Below, in pieces: positions 35,698-44,693 of a DNA stretch of 64,000 nt; positions within the stretch are counted from its first letter, which is position 1, and each line of letters starts with the position of its first letter. The notes under the pieces are model-generated. The model was given only the letters and a program-made list of their open reading frames with translations. It searched no databases and had not been told where the DNA came from. A program made the position numbers and the translations under genes. The DNA lies in contig JAFEEQ010000003.1 in NCBI GenBank assembly GCA_018241025.1, positions 248,001 to 312,000 on the forward strand, in the 5' to 3' direction. The DNA is from Pseudomonadota bacterium (GTDB taxonomy: Bacteria; Pseudomonadota; Alphaproteobacteria; Micropepsales; Micropepsaceae).

Positions 35698-37122
35698 TTA
35701 CGAAACAATCATGTCTTCGCGGTTGCGGAGGAAGGAGAAGAACTCCACGCCCTCGCGCAGGCGGCGAACCAGCATGTCGCGGCTGGTCAGCATCTCTTTC
35801 ACGATCTCCATGATCTTGGAGGGGCGGAAGTAGAACTTCTTGTAGAAATCCTCCACCGACTCGAAGATCTCGGTGTGGCCGAGATGCGGATAGTTGAGCG
35901 GCGCGATCTGGGTGCCGTCATCGGTCAGAAGATCGACATCCGACGCGAACCAGCCGTTCTCCTTCGCCTGCTTGTAGAGGAAGGTGCCGGGATAGGGCGC
36001 GGCCAGCGACACCTGGATGGTGTGCGGGTTCACGTCCTTGGCGAACTGCAGCGTCTCCTGAATCGTCTCGCGGGTCTCGCCCGGCAGGCCGAGGATGAAG
36101 GTGCCGTGCACGACGATGCCGAGCTCGTGGCAATCCTTCGAGAAGCGGCGCGCGACGTCGACGAGCAGGCCCTTCTTGATGTTGTGCAGGATCTGCTGGT
36201 TGCCGGACTCATAGCCGACAAGCAGGAGGCGCAGGCCGCCGTCCTTCATCACTTCCAGCGTCTTGCGCGGAACATTCGCCTTGGCATTGCACGACCAGAC
36301 GACATTGAGCGGCTTCAGCGCGCGGGCGAGTTCTTCGACGCGGGCGTGGTTGTCGGTCAGCGTGTCGTCGTCGAAGAAGATCTCCTTCACTTCCGGGAAG
36401 TTCTCCTTGACGTATTTCACGTCCTGGACGACGCGGTCGATCGACATGAAACGGTATTTGTGGCCGCCGATGGTCTGCGGCCAGAGGCAGAAGGTGCAGC
36501 GCGATTTGCAGCCGCGGCCGGTGTACCAGCTCATATAGGGATGCAGCAGGTAGCCGCCGAAATACTGCTTCACGTCGAGCTGCTTGTAGAGCGGCAGCAC
36601 CGAGGGGAGCTTGTCCATGTCGACGAGGATCTCGCGCTCCGGATTGGAGACGATCTCGCGCTTCTCGTTGCGATAGGTGAGGCCCGCGACGGTCGACCAG
36701 TCGGCGCCTTCGGCCATTTCCTTGATGGTGAAGTCGTATTCGTTGCGGCAGACGAAATCGAGCGCACTGCAGGCTTCCATGCTCTCGACCGGCTCGACCG
36801 CGACCTTGGCGCCGATGAAGCCGATTTTCGCCTTGGGATTGAGCGCGCGGATCATCGTCGCCGTCTTGCAGTCCGACTTGAAGCTGGGCGTCGAGGTGTG
36901 GATGACGATGAAGTCGTGCGCCTTCACGTCCTCTTCGATGTCCTTGAAGGAGAGCTTGTGCGGCGGTGCGTCGATCAGCTTCGAGCCGGGCACCATCGCG
37001 GCGGCCTGCGCCAGCCAGGTCGGGAACCAGAACGACTTGACCTCGCGTTTCATCTGATAGCGCGCGCCGGCACCGCCGTCGTAGCCGTCAAAAGAAGGAG
37101 CCTGCAGGAAAAGCGCTTTCAT
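35698..37122 (-). CDS. hpnJ: Hopanoid-associated B12-binding-domain radical SAM protein HpnJ
   Basis: A 474-aa radical SAM enzyme with an N-terminal cobalamin-binding-like domain (about residues 1-160) and the cluster motif CKSRCTFC near residues 210-217, followed by FFDDDTLT. In characterised bacteria HpnJ performs the ring contraction giving the cyclitol ether head group. Only 8 bp separate it from hpnI, so HpnI (sugar transfer), HpnJ and HpnK form one pathway module. Confidence 0.94.
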   Translation of the reverse strand: MKALFLQAPSFDGYDGGAGARYQMKREVKSFWFPTWLAQAAAMVPGSKLIDAPPHKLSFKDIEEDVKAHDFIVIHTSTPSFKSDCKTATMIRALNPKAKIGFIGAKVAVEPVESMEACSALDFVCRNEYDFTIKEMAEGADWSTVAGLTYRNEKREIVSNPEREILVDMDKLPSVLPLYKQLDVKQYFGGYLLHPYMSWYTGRGCKSRCTFCLWPQTIGGHKYRFMSIDRVVQDVKYVKENFPEVKEIFFDDDTLTDNHARVEELARALKPLNVVWSCNAKANVPRKTLEVMKDGGLRLLLVGYESGNQQILHNIKKGLLVDVARRFSKDCHELGIVVHGTFILGLPGETRETIQETLQFAKDVNPHTIQVSLAAPYPGTFLYKQAKENGWFASDVDLLTDDGTQIAPLNYPHLGHTEIFESVEDFYKKFYFRPSKIMEIVKEMLTSRDMLVRRLREGVEFFSFLRNREDMIVS

Positions 37123-37130
37123 ACGAACCT

Positions 37131-38324
37131 CTAAAGTTGGGACATGGCGCCAGAGGTCTCGACCTCAAAATGGCGTCCGCGCCAAGCCACCTTCTGACCC
37201 AAAAACGAGCCCAAGAAAACAGCGAAGGACACAAGGTCTCGCACGGGGAGGAGCCAGAGTGGCCCCGAAGCCGCAGGAAATGCCTTATCCACACGGAGCT
37301 TGAGGATTAACCGGGCGAAAATCGCGGCCGCGACGGCTGCGAGCGCGGGAACCTGGCCCGGCAGCAGCGCCAGCGCGATCAGCGCCAGCGCGAAGGGAAA
37401 GGTCACCAGCGTGCCCAGATGCGAAGCAGGGCGGACGACGCGAACGGTGCGGCTCCAGCGCAACTCATGGGCAAAGAGAGCGGTGAAACTGTCCTCCTGG
37501 GCGCGGTGGGCAACGGCGAAAGGCAGGACTTGCACCTTCAGCCCGCGCTGGCGAATGGCGCGGCCGATTTCGTAGTCGTCCGCGAGATAATCGGAGAAGG
37601 CCTCGAAGCCGCCGATCTGGCTGAGCGTAGTGCGGCGGAGTGCGATGGTGCTGCCGAGACAGGCATCGGCGATGCCCCACCAGCTGCCGAACACGACATT
37701 GGGCAGGAAGTCGTACGAGGTGCCCATCGCGGCGAGGGTGGACCAGGCGCTGGAACCGGGCTTGCCGGTGTACGGACAGGTGACGGCACCGACGCCGGGC
37801 TGTTCGAGCGCGGCGACGACGCGGCGCAGGTAGTCCGGCGCCACCGAGATATCGCTGTCGGAGAGGATCAGAACGTCGTGCTGCGCCTGCTCCGCCATGT
37901 TGATCAGGTTGCAGATCTTGGCATTGGAGCCGTAACGCCGGGTGTCGATCACGAGACGGATATCGATCCCGGGATGGCGGGCGATGAGATGGCGGACCAC
38001 GGCAATGGCGGGATCGGATTCGCTCTGGACGCCGAAGACGATCTGGACCGGAGCGGGGTAATCCTGGTTCAGGAAGGTCTCGAGGTCGTCTTCAAGGCCG
38101 GGGGCATCGAAGTGGAGCGGCTTCAGCAGGGTGACCGGCGGCAGCGCGGGGGCTGAAGGCTCGGTCGCGGCGGCAAAACGGCCGGCCACGCCGGCGGCGA
38201 GCAGGGTGTAGAGCGACCCTGCCAGCGACAGGGCGGCGACGAACAGGCCAACGGTTTCAACAGCCAGATGCAACGGCGCGCTCCGAAACGTCCCAGCCCC
38301 CGCTCGGACGGTCCAGTTTCGCAT
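37131..38324 (-). CDS. hpnI: Hopanoid-associated glycosyltransferase HpnI
   Basis: A 397-aa GT2 enzyme (ceramide-glucosyltransferase-like) that adds an N-acetylglucosamine-type sugar to bacteriohopanetetrol. An N-terminal helix (residues about 19-45) is followed by PPVTLLKPLHFDAPGLEDDLETFLNQDYP, the DSDISVAPDYLR metal-binding motif, the DDYEIGRAIRQRGLKV motif and C-terminal helices. No ribosome site precedes the ATG at 38324; an internal TTG near 38270 is another possible start. Confidence 0.92.
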   Translation of the reverse strand: MRNWTVRAGAGTFRSAPLHLAVETVGLFVAALSLAGSLYTLLAAGVAGRFAAATEPSAPALPPVTLLKPLHFDAPGLEDDLETFLNQDYPAPVQIVFGVQSESDPAIAVVRHLIARHPGIDIRLVIDTRRYGSNAKICNLINMAEQAQHDVLILSDSDISVAPDYLRRVVAALEQPGVGAVTCPYTGKPGSSAWSTLAAMGTSYDFLPNVVFGSWWGIADACLGSTIALRRTTLSQIGGFEAFSDYLADDYEIGRAIRQRGLKVQVLPFAVAHRAQEDSFTALFAHELRWSRTVRVVRPASHLGTLVTFPFALALIALALLPGQVPALAAVAAAIFARLILKLRVDKAFPAASGPLWLLPVRDLVSFAVFLGSFLGQKVAWRGRHFEVETSGAMSQL

Positions 38325-38363
38325 TGTTTGGGGGGTGAGAAAAACCCCGGCGCGAAGTCGCGG

Positions 38364-38597
38364 TTAAGGCTGGCGCCCCCCAGGCCAAGCCGGCTTTCGA
38401 AGCAGGTGAATCCCGGCCACCAGAAACGCCGCGCCAACCAGCAAAAAGGCCACCAGCTGTTCGAACAATGGACCGTTATTCAGGATGAAATCCCAGCTCC
38501 ATGGGATCCCGCCATATGGATGCATGAACCACACAACAAAGAGCGCCGTGGCGACGGGCCTGGGGCGACAAGTACGCCGACCAGGACCATCGTCCAA
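38364..38597 (-). CDS. Possible small membrane protein
   Basis: A candidate of 77 aa (TTG start) or 53 aa (ATG at 38525). It has two hydrophobic stretches, VATALFVVWFMHPYGG and LFEQLVAFLLVGAAFLVAG, and a basic end. It fits the 291-bp gap between the alcohol dehydrogenase and hpnI on the same strand. No homologue is recognised and the start is unclear, so it may not be translated. Confidence 0.42.
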   Translation of the reverse strand: MDDGPGRRTCRPRPVATALFVVWFMHPYGGIPWSWDFILNNGPLFEQLVAFLLVGAAFLVAGIHLLRKPAWPGGRQP

Positions 38598-38615
38598 CCG
38601 CCGATCCGGCGCATC

Positions 38616-39701
38616 TCAGGCGTCGAACTGGATCACGGAGCGGGCGACTTCGCCGCGTTTCAGTTCGGCGAAGGCGTCGTTGATCTGCTCGAGCTTGATG
38701 CGCTGGCTGATCATGTCGTCGAGCTTGAGCTTTCCCGCCATGTAAAAATCGATCAGGCGCGGCATGTCGATCGGGAAGCGGTTGGAGCCCATGATCGAAC
38801 CCTGGATGCGGCGTTCGCCGAGGAACGCGAACCCATCGAGCTCGATCTTGGTGCCGAGCGGGATCATGCCGATGACGTTGGCGGTGCCGCCGCGATTGAG
38901 CATGCGGAACGCCTGCTCCGCCGTCTGCTTGAGGCCGATGGCCTCGAAGCTGTGATGGACGCCGCCCTTGGTCATCTCCAGCACCTGGCCGACCGGATCG
39001 CCCTCCTTGGCGTTGACCACGTCGGTGGCGCCGAAATGCTTGGCAAGGTTGAGCTTGGTGCCGTTGACGTCGATGGCGATGATGCGGCCGGCGCCGGCGA
39101 TGGCCGCGCCATTGATCGCCGCGAGACCGACGCCGCCGCAGCCGATCACCGCCACGGTCTCGCCGGGCCGGACGTTCGAGGTGTGGATCACCGCGCCGAC
39201 GCCGGTGGTGACGCCGCAGCCGATCAGCGCGGCACGGTCGAGCGGCATGTCCTTGCGCACCGCGACGACCGCATGCTGGTGCACCAGCATCTGCTCGGCG
39301 AAGGAAGACAGGTTCAGGAACTGGTTGATCGGCTTGCCGTCCTGGGTGATGCGCGGATCGTCGCCCTGCTGGCGGCGGACTTCCGGGCTCTGGCAGCGCG
39401 ACATGTGTCCGCCGAGGCAGTGCTCGCAATGGCCGCAGAAGACCGAGAGGCAGGTGATGACATGATCGCCAGGCTTGCAAGTGCGCACTTCGCTGCCGAC
39501 CTGTTCGACGATGCCGGCACTCTCATGGCCGAGCACGACCGGGACCTGGGCCGGATAGGAGCCTTCAATGAAGTGCAGGTCGGAATGGCAGACGCCGGCG
39601 GCGGCGGTACGGATCAGCACCTCGTTGGGGCCGGGCTTGTTGATCTGGACGTTCTCGATGACGAGCGGTTTGCCCACTTCGCGCAGGACGGCGGCTTTCA
39701 T
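38616..39701 (-). CDS. Zinc-dependent alcohol dehydrogenase (MDR superfamily)
   Basis: A 361-aa medium-chain dehydrogenase close to class III/NDMA-type alcohol dehydrogenases. Catalytic zinc ligands are in GVCHSDLHFIEG and LGHESAGIVEQVG. The structural zinc cysteines are FCGHCEHCLGGHMSRC, and the NAD-binding motif is VIGCGGVGLAAINGA. The alcohol substrate is unknown; the neighbouring GFA, SDR and enoyl-CoA hydratase genes point to general carbonyl or fatty-acyl metabolism. Confidence 0.92.
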   Translation of the reverse strand: MKAAVLREVGKPLVIENVQINKPGPNEVLIRTAAAGVCHSDLHFIEGSYPAQVPVVLGHESAGIVEQVGSEVRTCKPGDHVITCLSVFCGHCEHCLGGHMSRCQSPEVRRQQGDDPRITQDGKPINQFLNLSSFAEQMLVHQHAVVAVRKDMPLDRAALIGCGVTTGVGAVIHTSNVRPGETVAVIGCGGVGLAAINGAAIAGAGRIIAIDVNGTKLNLAKHFGATDVVNAKEGDPVGQVLEMTKGGVHHSFEAIGLKQTAEQAFRMLNRGGTANVIGMIPLGTKIELDGFAFLGERRIQGSIMGSNRFPIDMPRLIDFYMAGKLKLDDMISQRIKLEQINDAFAELKRGEVARSVIQFDA

Positions 39702-39758
39702 GGCGTATCTTCCCTTCGATATTGTTCTGAAGAAACTGTAGCACCCCTGTGCCGCCTG

Positions 39759-40157
39759 TCATCCCGGCGGAAACGCTTCGTATTGCGGGGCGTCGCCGCC
39801 GATATGGTCCCAGGGCGCCTTCGAGCCGACGAAGATATGCATTTCGATCTGGACCCCAGGGTCGCCATCCACGCTGCCGAGCGTGACGCCGTGCACCTGA
39901 CCGTCATGCTCGCCGCAGAGCGTCGTGCCGCAGCTCTTGCAGAAGCACAGGCCCCAGCGGGCCGCGGATTCGAAATGCGTGAGGTTGTCCTCTCCGGCGA
40001 CCCACGAGAGCGATCCCGGGGCGATTTCGGCGTAGGCCGAGCCGGTCCCGCTGAACGCCTTGCGGCAGCGCGAACAATGGCAGCTTCGGCCCGGACCGAG
40101 CGGCGCATCGATGCGATAGCGGACGCGGCCGCAAAAGCAGCCTCCGGTCAGGGTCAT
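39759..40157 (-). CDS. GFA/CENP-V family zinc-binding protein
   Basis: A 132-aa protein with the glutathione-dependent formaldehyde-activating-enzyme fold. Zinc cysteines are seen in GGCFCGRVRYRI, CHCSRCRKAFSG and FCKSCGTTL. Few members have proven formaldehyde activity, so function is open. The ATG at 40157 overlaps the SDR stop by one base and has a GGAGGAAA ribosome site. Confidence 0.88.
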   Translation of the reverse strand: MTLTGGCFCGRVRYRIDAPLGPGRSCHCSRCRKAFSGTGSAYAEIAPGSLSWVAGEDNLTHFESAARWGLCFCKSCGTTLCGEHDGQVHGVTLGSVDGDPGVQIEMHIFVGSKAPWDHIGGDAPQYEAFPPG

Positions 40158-40915
40158 CAATTTCCTCCGTCGATATATATCTTCTGCCCGTTGGCGTAGG
40201 GGTTGGCATCGCTGACCAGGAAGGTAACGACCTTGGCAACGTCGTCCGGCACGCTGACGCGGCCGAAAGGCGAGGAGGCGTCAAGCTTGTGAATGTCCCC
40301 GCCGGTGCGGGCCTTGGTCAGGCGGATGCCCATTTCCGTCACGGTGAGGCTGGGACCGACAATGTTGCAGCGGATGCCGTTGGTGCGTTCTTCTTTGGCG
40401 ATGGTCATGGCGAGGGCGTCCATCGCCGCCTTGCCCATACTGTAGGGTGCGCCGTTGGCGGCGTTGTACTTCGTGGCGTTCGACGAGATCATGACGATGT
40501 CGCCGCGCTTTTCCTTGCGCATATGCGGGATCACAAGCTTGCTCAGATAGTGCGGGGCGAAGGCGTGGACGCGGATCACGCGCTCCAGCTCGGCCGGATC
40601 GGTGTCGGCGACGGAATGGCCGCGCGAAGCGATGCCGGCGTTGTTCACGAGGATGCCGATGGCGCCGAAATCCTTCAGCACATCGGCGACCATGGCGACG
40701 TCTTCGTCCCAGTTCTCGACCGAGGCGGAATAGGCCTTGGCCTTGCGGCCCAGTTTTTCGATCTCGGCGACGGTGTCCTTCGCGGCGGATTCGTCGCGGC
40801 GGTAGTTGATGGCGACGTCGGCGCCAGCCTCGGCAAGGTTGAGCGCGATGGCGCGGCCGATGCCGCGGCTGCCGCCGGTGACGAGAGCGGTGCGGCCGTT
40901 CAATGAAACCTGCAT
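40157..40915 (-). CDS. Short-chain dehydrogenase/reductase
   Basis: A 252-aa classical SDR with the NAD(P) motif TGGSRGIGRAIAL, the NNAG motif in LVNNAGIAS, a serine in MISSNATKYN and the active-site YSMGKAAM (YxxxK). The C-terminal region VSVPDDVAKVVTFLVSDANPY and YIDGG is typical. The substrate could be a 3-ketoacyl-CoA or a sugar/alcohol. The ATG at 40915 is preferred to 40945 because GGGAGAAAAG lies just upstream. Confidence 0.9.
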   Translation of the reverse strand: MQVSLNGRTALVTGGSRGIGRAIALNLAEAGADVAINYRRDESAAKDTVAEIEKLGRKAKAYSASVENWDEDVAMVADVLKDFGAIGILVNNAGIASRGHSVADTDPAELERVIRVHAFAPHYLSKLVIPHMRKEKRGDIVMISSNATKYNAANGAPYSMGKAAMDALAMTIAKEERTNGIRCNIVGPSLTVTEMGIRLTKARTGGDIHKLDASSPFGRVSVPDDVAKVVTFLVSDANPYANGQKIYIDGGN

Positions 40916-40940
40916 TTCTTTTCTCCCTTTGGTAATTCTT

Positions 40941-41057
40941 GTCATCCCCGGCCGAGCGCAGCGAGGGGAAGGGGACCCAGGTGTTTGCCGCCGTAACGGT
41001 GTTTCCGACCTGGGTCCCCTTCCGTCGCGCGCGAAGTGCGCGCTCGCCGGGGATGAC
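40941..41057. repeat. Composite palindromic intergenic repeat (element 7)
   Basis: Arms GTCATCCCCGGC (40941-40952) and GCCGGGGATGAC (41046-41057) are perfect inverted complements. Inner GGGGACCCAGG/CCTGGGTCCCC arms match element 2. It lies between the SDR and enoyl-CoA hydratase genes and fills almost the whole gap. Confidence 0.9.
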
Positions 41058-41063
41058 AGGCTT

Positions 41064-41882
41064 TTACGTATTCGTGTAATTCGGCTTTCGCTTCTCCAGA
41101 AACGCCATCATGCCTTCGCGGACGTCGTTGGTCTGGCTGGTGAGGATCTGGTTGCGGTCTTCCATGTTGATCGCGGATTCGAGGCTGGGCGCATCGATAC
41201 TCATGTTGAGGCATTCCTTGGTCAGGCGCAGGCCGAGCGGCGAGGTGGTGATCATCTCCTCGATATAGGGCTCGGCGGCCTTGGCAAGATCGGCATCGGG
41301 CACGACCTCGCTGACGAGGCCGACGCGGAGCGCGCGGTCCGCCTTGATGAAGCGGCCGGTAAGCATCAGTTCCGACGCGACCGAGGTGCCGACGAGGCGC
41401 GGCAGAAAATAGGACACGCCGATATCGCAGGCCGAGAGACCGATACGAATGAAGGCGGCGTTCATGCGCGCGCTCTCGCCGGCGATGCGGATATCGGAGG
41501 CGAGCGCGAGCGCGAAGCCGCCGCCGCAGGCCGGACCCTGCACGAGGGAGATAATCGGCTGGCTGCAGCGGCGCATGCGCATGACGATCTCGCTGATGCG
41601 GCGCTGACCGAAGAGACCCGCATCGGGACCGCCCTGTGGTTCGTTCGGCGCGGGCGAATTGCGGCGCTGCTGCGACTCCTTGATGTCGAGGCCGGCGCAG
41701 AAGGCGCGCCCTGCCCCGCGCAGCACGACGATACGCACGCTGCGGTCGAAATAAAGCTTGCCGAAATAATCGAGCAGATCGTCCACGAGCTGGCGGTTCA
41801 GCGTGTTGAGCGTGTCGGGACGATTCATCGTCACCCAGTCGACGGCGCCCTTCTTCTCGATCAACAAGGTTTCATAAGACAT
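41064..41882 (-). CDS. Enoyl-CoA hydratase/isomerase family protein
   Basis: A 272-aa crotonase-fold protein. The oxyanion-hole segments are AFCAGLDIKESQQ and GPACGGGFALALASDIRIAG, with FIRIGLSACDIGVSYFLPRLVG carrying the usual Glu-site region as a variant. The C-terminal EGMMAFLEKRKPNY is standard. It probably acts in fatty-acid or branched-chain acyl-CoA breakdown. The ATG at 41882 has a GGAGAT ribosome site. It is divergent from mmsA across 150 bp, in which I see no gene. Confidence 0.88.
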   Translation of the reverse strand: MSYETLLIEKKGAVDWVTMNRPDTLNTLNRQLVDDLLDYFGKLYFDRSVRIVVLRGAGRAFCAGLDIKESQQRRNSPAPNEPQGGPDAGLFGQRRISEIVMRMRRCSQPIISLVQGPACGGGFALALASDIRIAGESARMNAAFIRIGLSACDIGVSYFLPRLVGTSVASELMLTGRFIKADRALRVGLVSEVVPDADLAKAAEPYIEEMITTSPLGLRLTKECLNMSIDAPSLESAINMEDRNQILTSQTNDVREGMMAFLEKRKPNYTNT

Positions 41883-42032
41883 GGACGATCTCCGGGAGCG
41901 ATGGCGAGGCAACATTACATCGCCAATTTCGCCGCGCGGCACGCGGAAATTAGGCTCCCATAGGGCAGCTTTTTTTCGCGGGCGGGCGGGTGTACGAACC
42001 TCTCCAGAGACCCCTTCCGCGCGGCGCTTTCC

Positions 42033-43532
42033 ATGAAAACTCACGGTCATTTCCTCAACGGCGTCGAAGTCGCCGGAACCTCCGGCCGCTTCGGCGAGGT
42101 GTTCAATCCGGCGACCGGCGAGGTGCAGAGCAAGGTTGCCTTCGCATCCAAGGCGGAGATGCGACTCGCGGTCGAGCACGCCAAGAAGGCATTCCGCGAA
42201 TGGTCGGCGATCAATCCGCAGCGCCGCGCCCGCGTGATGTTCAACTTCAAGGCGCTGGTCGAGAAGAACATGGACGAGCTCGCCGCGATGCTCTCGGCCG
42301 AGCATGGCAAGGTGCTGGCCGATTCGCGCGGCGACGTGCAGCGCGGTCTGGAGGTGATCGAGTTCGCCTGCGGCATCCCGCACCTGCAAAAAGGCGAATA
42401 CACCGAAGGCGCGGGGCCTGGCATCGACATCTATTCGATGCGCCAACCGCTCGGCGTGGTCGCCGGCATCACGCCGTTCAACTTCCCGGCGATGATCCCG
42501 ATGTGGATGTTCGGCGTCGCCATCGCCTGCGGCAACTGCTTCATCAACAAACCGAGCGAGAAGGACCCGAGCGTTCCGATGCGGCTCGCCGAGCTGATGA
42601 TGGAGGCGGGCGCGCCGGCCGGCGTGCTGCAGGTCGTCAACGGCGACAAGGAAGCGGTGGACGCGATCCTCGACGATCCGGATATCCAGGCGGTGAGCTT
42701 CGTCGGCTCCTCGGCGATCGCGCAGTATGTCTATTCGCGCGGCACGGCGAACGGCAAGCGGGTGCAGGCGATGGGCGGGGCGAAGAACCACGCCATCATC
42801 ATGCCGGATGCCGATCTCGACCAGGTGACAAACGAGCTGATCGGCGCGGGCTATGGCTCGGCGGGCGAGCGCTGCATGGCGATCTCGGTCGCGGTGCCGG
42901 TAGGGCAGAAGACGGCGGATGCGCTGGTGGCGAAGCTGAAGCCGCGGGTCGAGAGCCTGCGCGTCGGCATCCCGACCGATCCGGAGGCCGATTACGGCCC
43001 GGTGGTGACGGCGGCGCATCGCGAGAAGGTGAAGGCCTATATCGACCAGGGCGTCGCCGAGGGTGCCAAGCTGCTGGTCGACGGGCGCAACTTCAAGCTC
43101 CAGGGCTACGAGAACGGCTACTACATGGGCGGCTCGCTGTTCGACCATGTGACGCCGGAGATGAAGACCTATCAGGACGAGATTTTCGGGCCGGTGCTGC
43201 AGATCGCGCGGGCGGAGGATTTCGACAGCGCGCTGGCGCTGCCGACCAATCACCAATACGGCAACGGCGTCGCGATCTTCACCCGCGACGGCGACGCGGC
43301 GCGCGAATTTGCGAGCCGCGTACAGGTCGGCATGGTCGGCATCAATGTGCCGATCCCCGTGCCGCTGGCCTATCACACCTTCGGCGGCTGGAAGCGCTCT
43401 GCCTTCGGCGACGTGAATCAGCACGGGCCGGAGGGCGTGCGGTTCTACACCCGCGTGAAGACGGTGACGGCGCGCTGGCCCAAGGGCGGGGTGCGCGAGA
43501 ATGCGAGTTTCGTCATCCCGACGATGAAGTGA
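42033..43532 (+). CDS. mmsA: CoA-acylating methylmalonate-semialdehyde dehydrogenase
   Basis: Oxidises methylmalonate semialdehyde to propionyl-CoA in valine (and myo-inositol/thymine) degradation. The 499-aa aldehyde dehydrogenase has GITPFNFPAMIPMWMFGVAI (cofactor region), SFVGSSAIAQYVYSRG and the catalytic cysteine in GERCMAIS. The PLAYHTFGGWKRSAFGD segment near the C-terminus is typical of MmsA. It starts an operon with HIBCH and mmsB. Confidence 0.96.
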   Translation: MKTHGHFLNGVEVAGTSGRFGEVFNPATGEVQSKVAFASKAEMRLAVEHAKKAFREWSAINPQRRARVMFNFKALVEKNMDELAAMLSAEHGKVLADSRGDVQRGLEVIEFACGIPHLQKGEYTEGAGPGIDIYSMRQPLGVVAGITPFNFPAMIPMWMFGVAIACGNCFINKPSEKDPSVPMRLAELMMEAGAPAGVLQVVNGDKEAVDAILDDPDIQAVSFVGSSAIAQYVYSRGTANGKRVQAMGGAKNHAIIMPDADLDQVTNELIGAGYGSAGERCMAISVAVPVGQKTADALVAKLKPRVESLRVGIPTDPEADYGPVVTAAHREKVKAYIDQGVAEGAKLLVDGRNFKLQGYENGYYMGGSLFDHVTPEMKTYQDEIFGPVLQIARAEDFDSALALPTNHQYGNGVAIFTRDGDAAREFASRVQVGMVGINVPIPVPLAYHTFGGWKRSAFGDVNQHGPEGVRFYTRVKTVTARWPKGGVRENASFVIPTMK

Positions 43533-43545
43533 GCGGCGCGCCGCG

Positions 43546-44577
43546 ATGAGCGACGATGAAATCCTGTTCGAGAAGCGCGGCGCTGCCGGGTTGATCACGC
43601 TCAACCGGCCGAAGGCGCTCAATGCGCTGACGCATGGCATGGCGGTGGCGATGCAAGCGCAGCTCAGGGATTGGGCAGCGGACGAGGCAGTGAAGACCAT
43701 TGTCATCCAGGGTGCCGGTGAACGCGCGTTCTGCGCCGGCGGCGATATCCGCACGCTCTATGACAGCGGCAAGGCGGGAACGCCCTATGCGCTCCAGTTC
43801 TATCGCGACGAATACCTGCTGAACGCGTATATCAAGCATTATCCCAAGCCCTATGTGGCGCTGCTGCATGGTTTCGTGATGGGCGGCGGCGTGGGCGTGA
43901 GCGTGCATGGCAGCCATCGCGTTGCCGACGAGACGATGACCTTTGCGATGCCGGAGACGGGGATCGGGCTCTTTCCCGATGTCGGCGGGAGTTTCTTCCT
44001 GCCGCGTCTGCCCGGCGAGCTGGGGCTCTATGCGGGGCTTACGGGCGCGCGGCTGAAGACGGCGGACGCGGCCTATGCCGGCATTGCGACGCATGTCGTG
44101 CCGGCGGCGCAGCGCGGCGCGCTGATCGAGCGGCTCGCGGGCGGCGAGAGTCCGGATGCGGCGATCGGGGCGCTCGCGGTGGCGCCGAGCGACTCGCCGC
44201 TTGCGGCTCTGCGGACGAAGATCGATCAATGCTTCGCGGGGAATTCGGTCGAGGAAATCCTGAACACACTCGACTATGACGAGAGCGATTGGGCGAAGGA
44301 GACGGCGAAGACGATCCGCGCCAAGTCACCGACCGCGACCAAAATCGCGTTCCGGCAGATCCGCGAGGGCAAATATCTCGACTTCGACGCCTGCATGCGG
44401 ATGGAATTCCGCATGGTGAACCGGGTGATCGCCGGGCATGATTTCTATGAGGGCGTGCGCGCGACGATCATCGACAAGGACGGCGCGCCGAAGTGGTCGC
44501 CGGATGCGCTCGGCGAGATAACGAATGCGGACGTGGATGCCTATTTCGCGCCTTTGAAGGATGAATTGCCGTTATAA
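43546..44577 (+). CDS. 3-Hydroxyisobutyryl-CoA hydrolase
   Basis: A 343-aa crotonase-family hydrolase of the HIBCH branch, longer than simple enoyl-CoA hydratases. Visible are AFCAGGDIRTLYDSG, LLHGFVMGGGVGVSVHGSHRVADE, and the MPETGIGLFPDVGGSFFLPRLPG segment containing the active-site Glu/Asp pair of HIBCH. It hydrolyses 3-hydroxyisobutyryl-CoA in valine catabolism, between mmsA (13 bp upstream) and mmsB, giving three consecutive pathway steps. Confidence 0.93.
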   Translation: MSDDEILFEKRGAAGLITLNRPKALNALTHGMAVAMQAQLRDWAADEAVKTIVIQGAGERAFCAGGDIRTLYDSGKAGTPYALQFYRDEYLLNAYIKHYPKPYVALLHGFVMGGGVGVSVHGSHRVADETMTFAMPETGIGLFPDVGGSFFLPRLPGELGLYAGLTGARLKTADAAYAGIATHVVPAAQRGALIERLAGGESPDAAIGALAVAPSDSPLAALRTKIDQCFAGNSVEEILNTLDYDESDWAKETAKTIRAKSPTATKIAFRQIREGKYLDFDACMRMEFRMVNRVIAGHDFYEGVRATIIDKDGAPKWSPDALGEITNADVDAYFAPLKDELPL

Positions 44578-44584
44578 ATGATCT

Positions 44585-44670
44585 CGTCATCCCCGGGCTT
44601 GTCCCGGGGATCCATGATCTCCCTGCTGCTTGGGTGATCTTGGATGGCCGGGACAAGCCCGGCCATGACG
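44585..44670. repeat. Composite palindromic intergenic repeat (element 8)
   Basis: Two hairpins, ATCCCCGGG...CCCGGGGAT and ATGGCCGGG...CCCGGCCAT, bordered by CGTCAT and ATGACG. It is the same composite as element 4 in the opposite orientation. It separates the HIBCH and mmsB genes within one apparent operon. Confidence 0.88.
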
Positions 44671-44693
44671 GTTTTGGGTGAGGAGACGAGACA

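Noticed and set aside
38270..40199. A 643-codon plus-strand frame opposite the alcohol dehydrogenase and GFA genes.
   Set aside because: Composition is the Arg/Ala/Asp-rich complement of real genes; minus-strand genes have full conserved motifs.
41883..43754. Minus-strand open frame extending the enoyl-CoA hydratase gene upstream across mmsA (total about 896 codons).
   Set aside because: The upstream part is antisense to mmsA, arginine/histidine-rich and domain-free; the real gene starts at the ATG at 41882 with a ribosome site.
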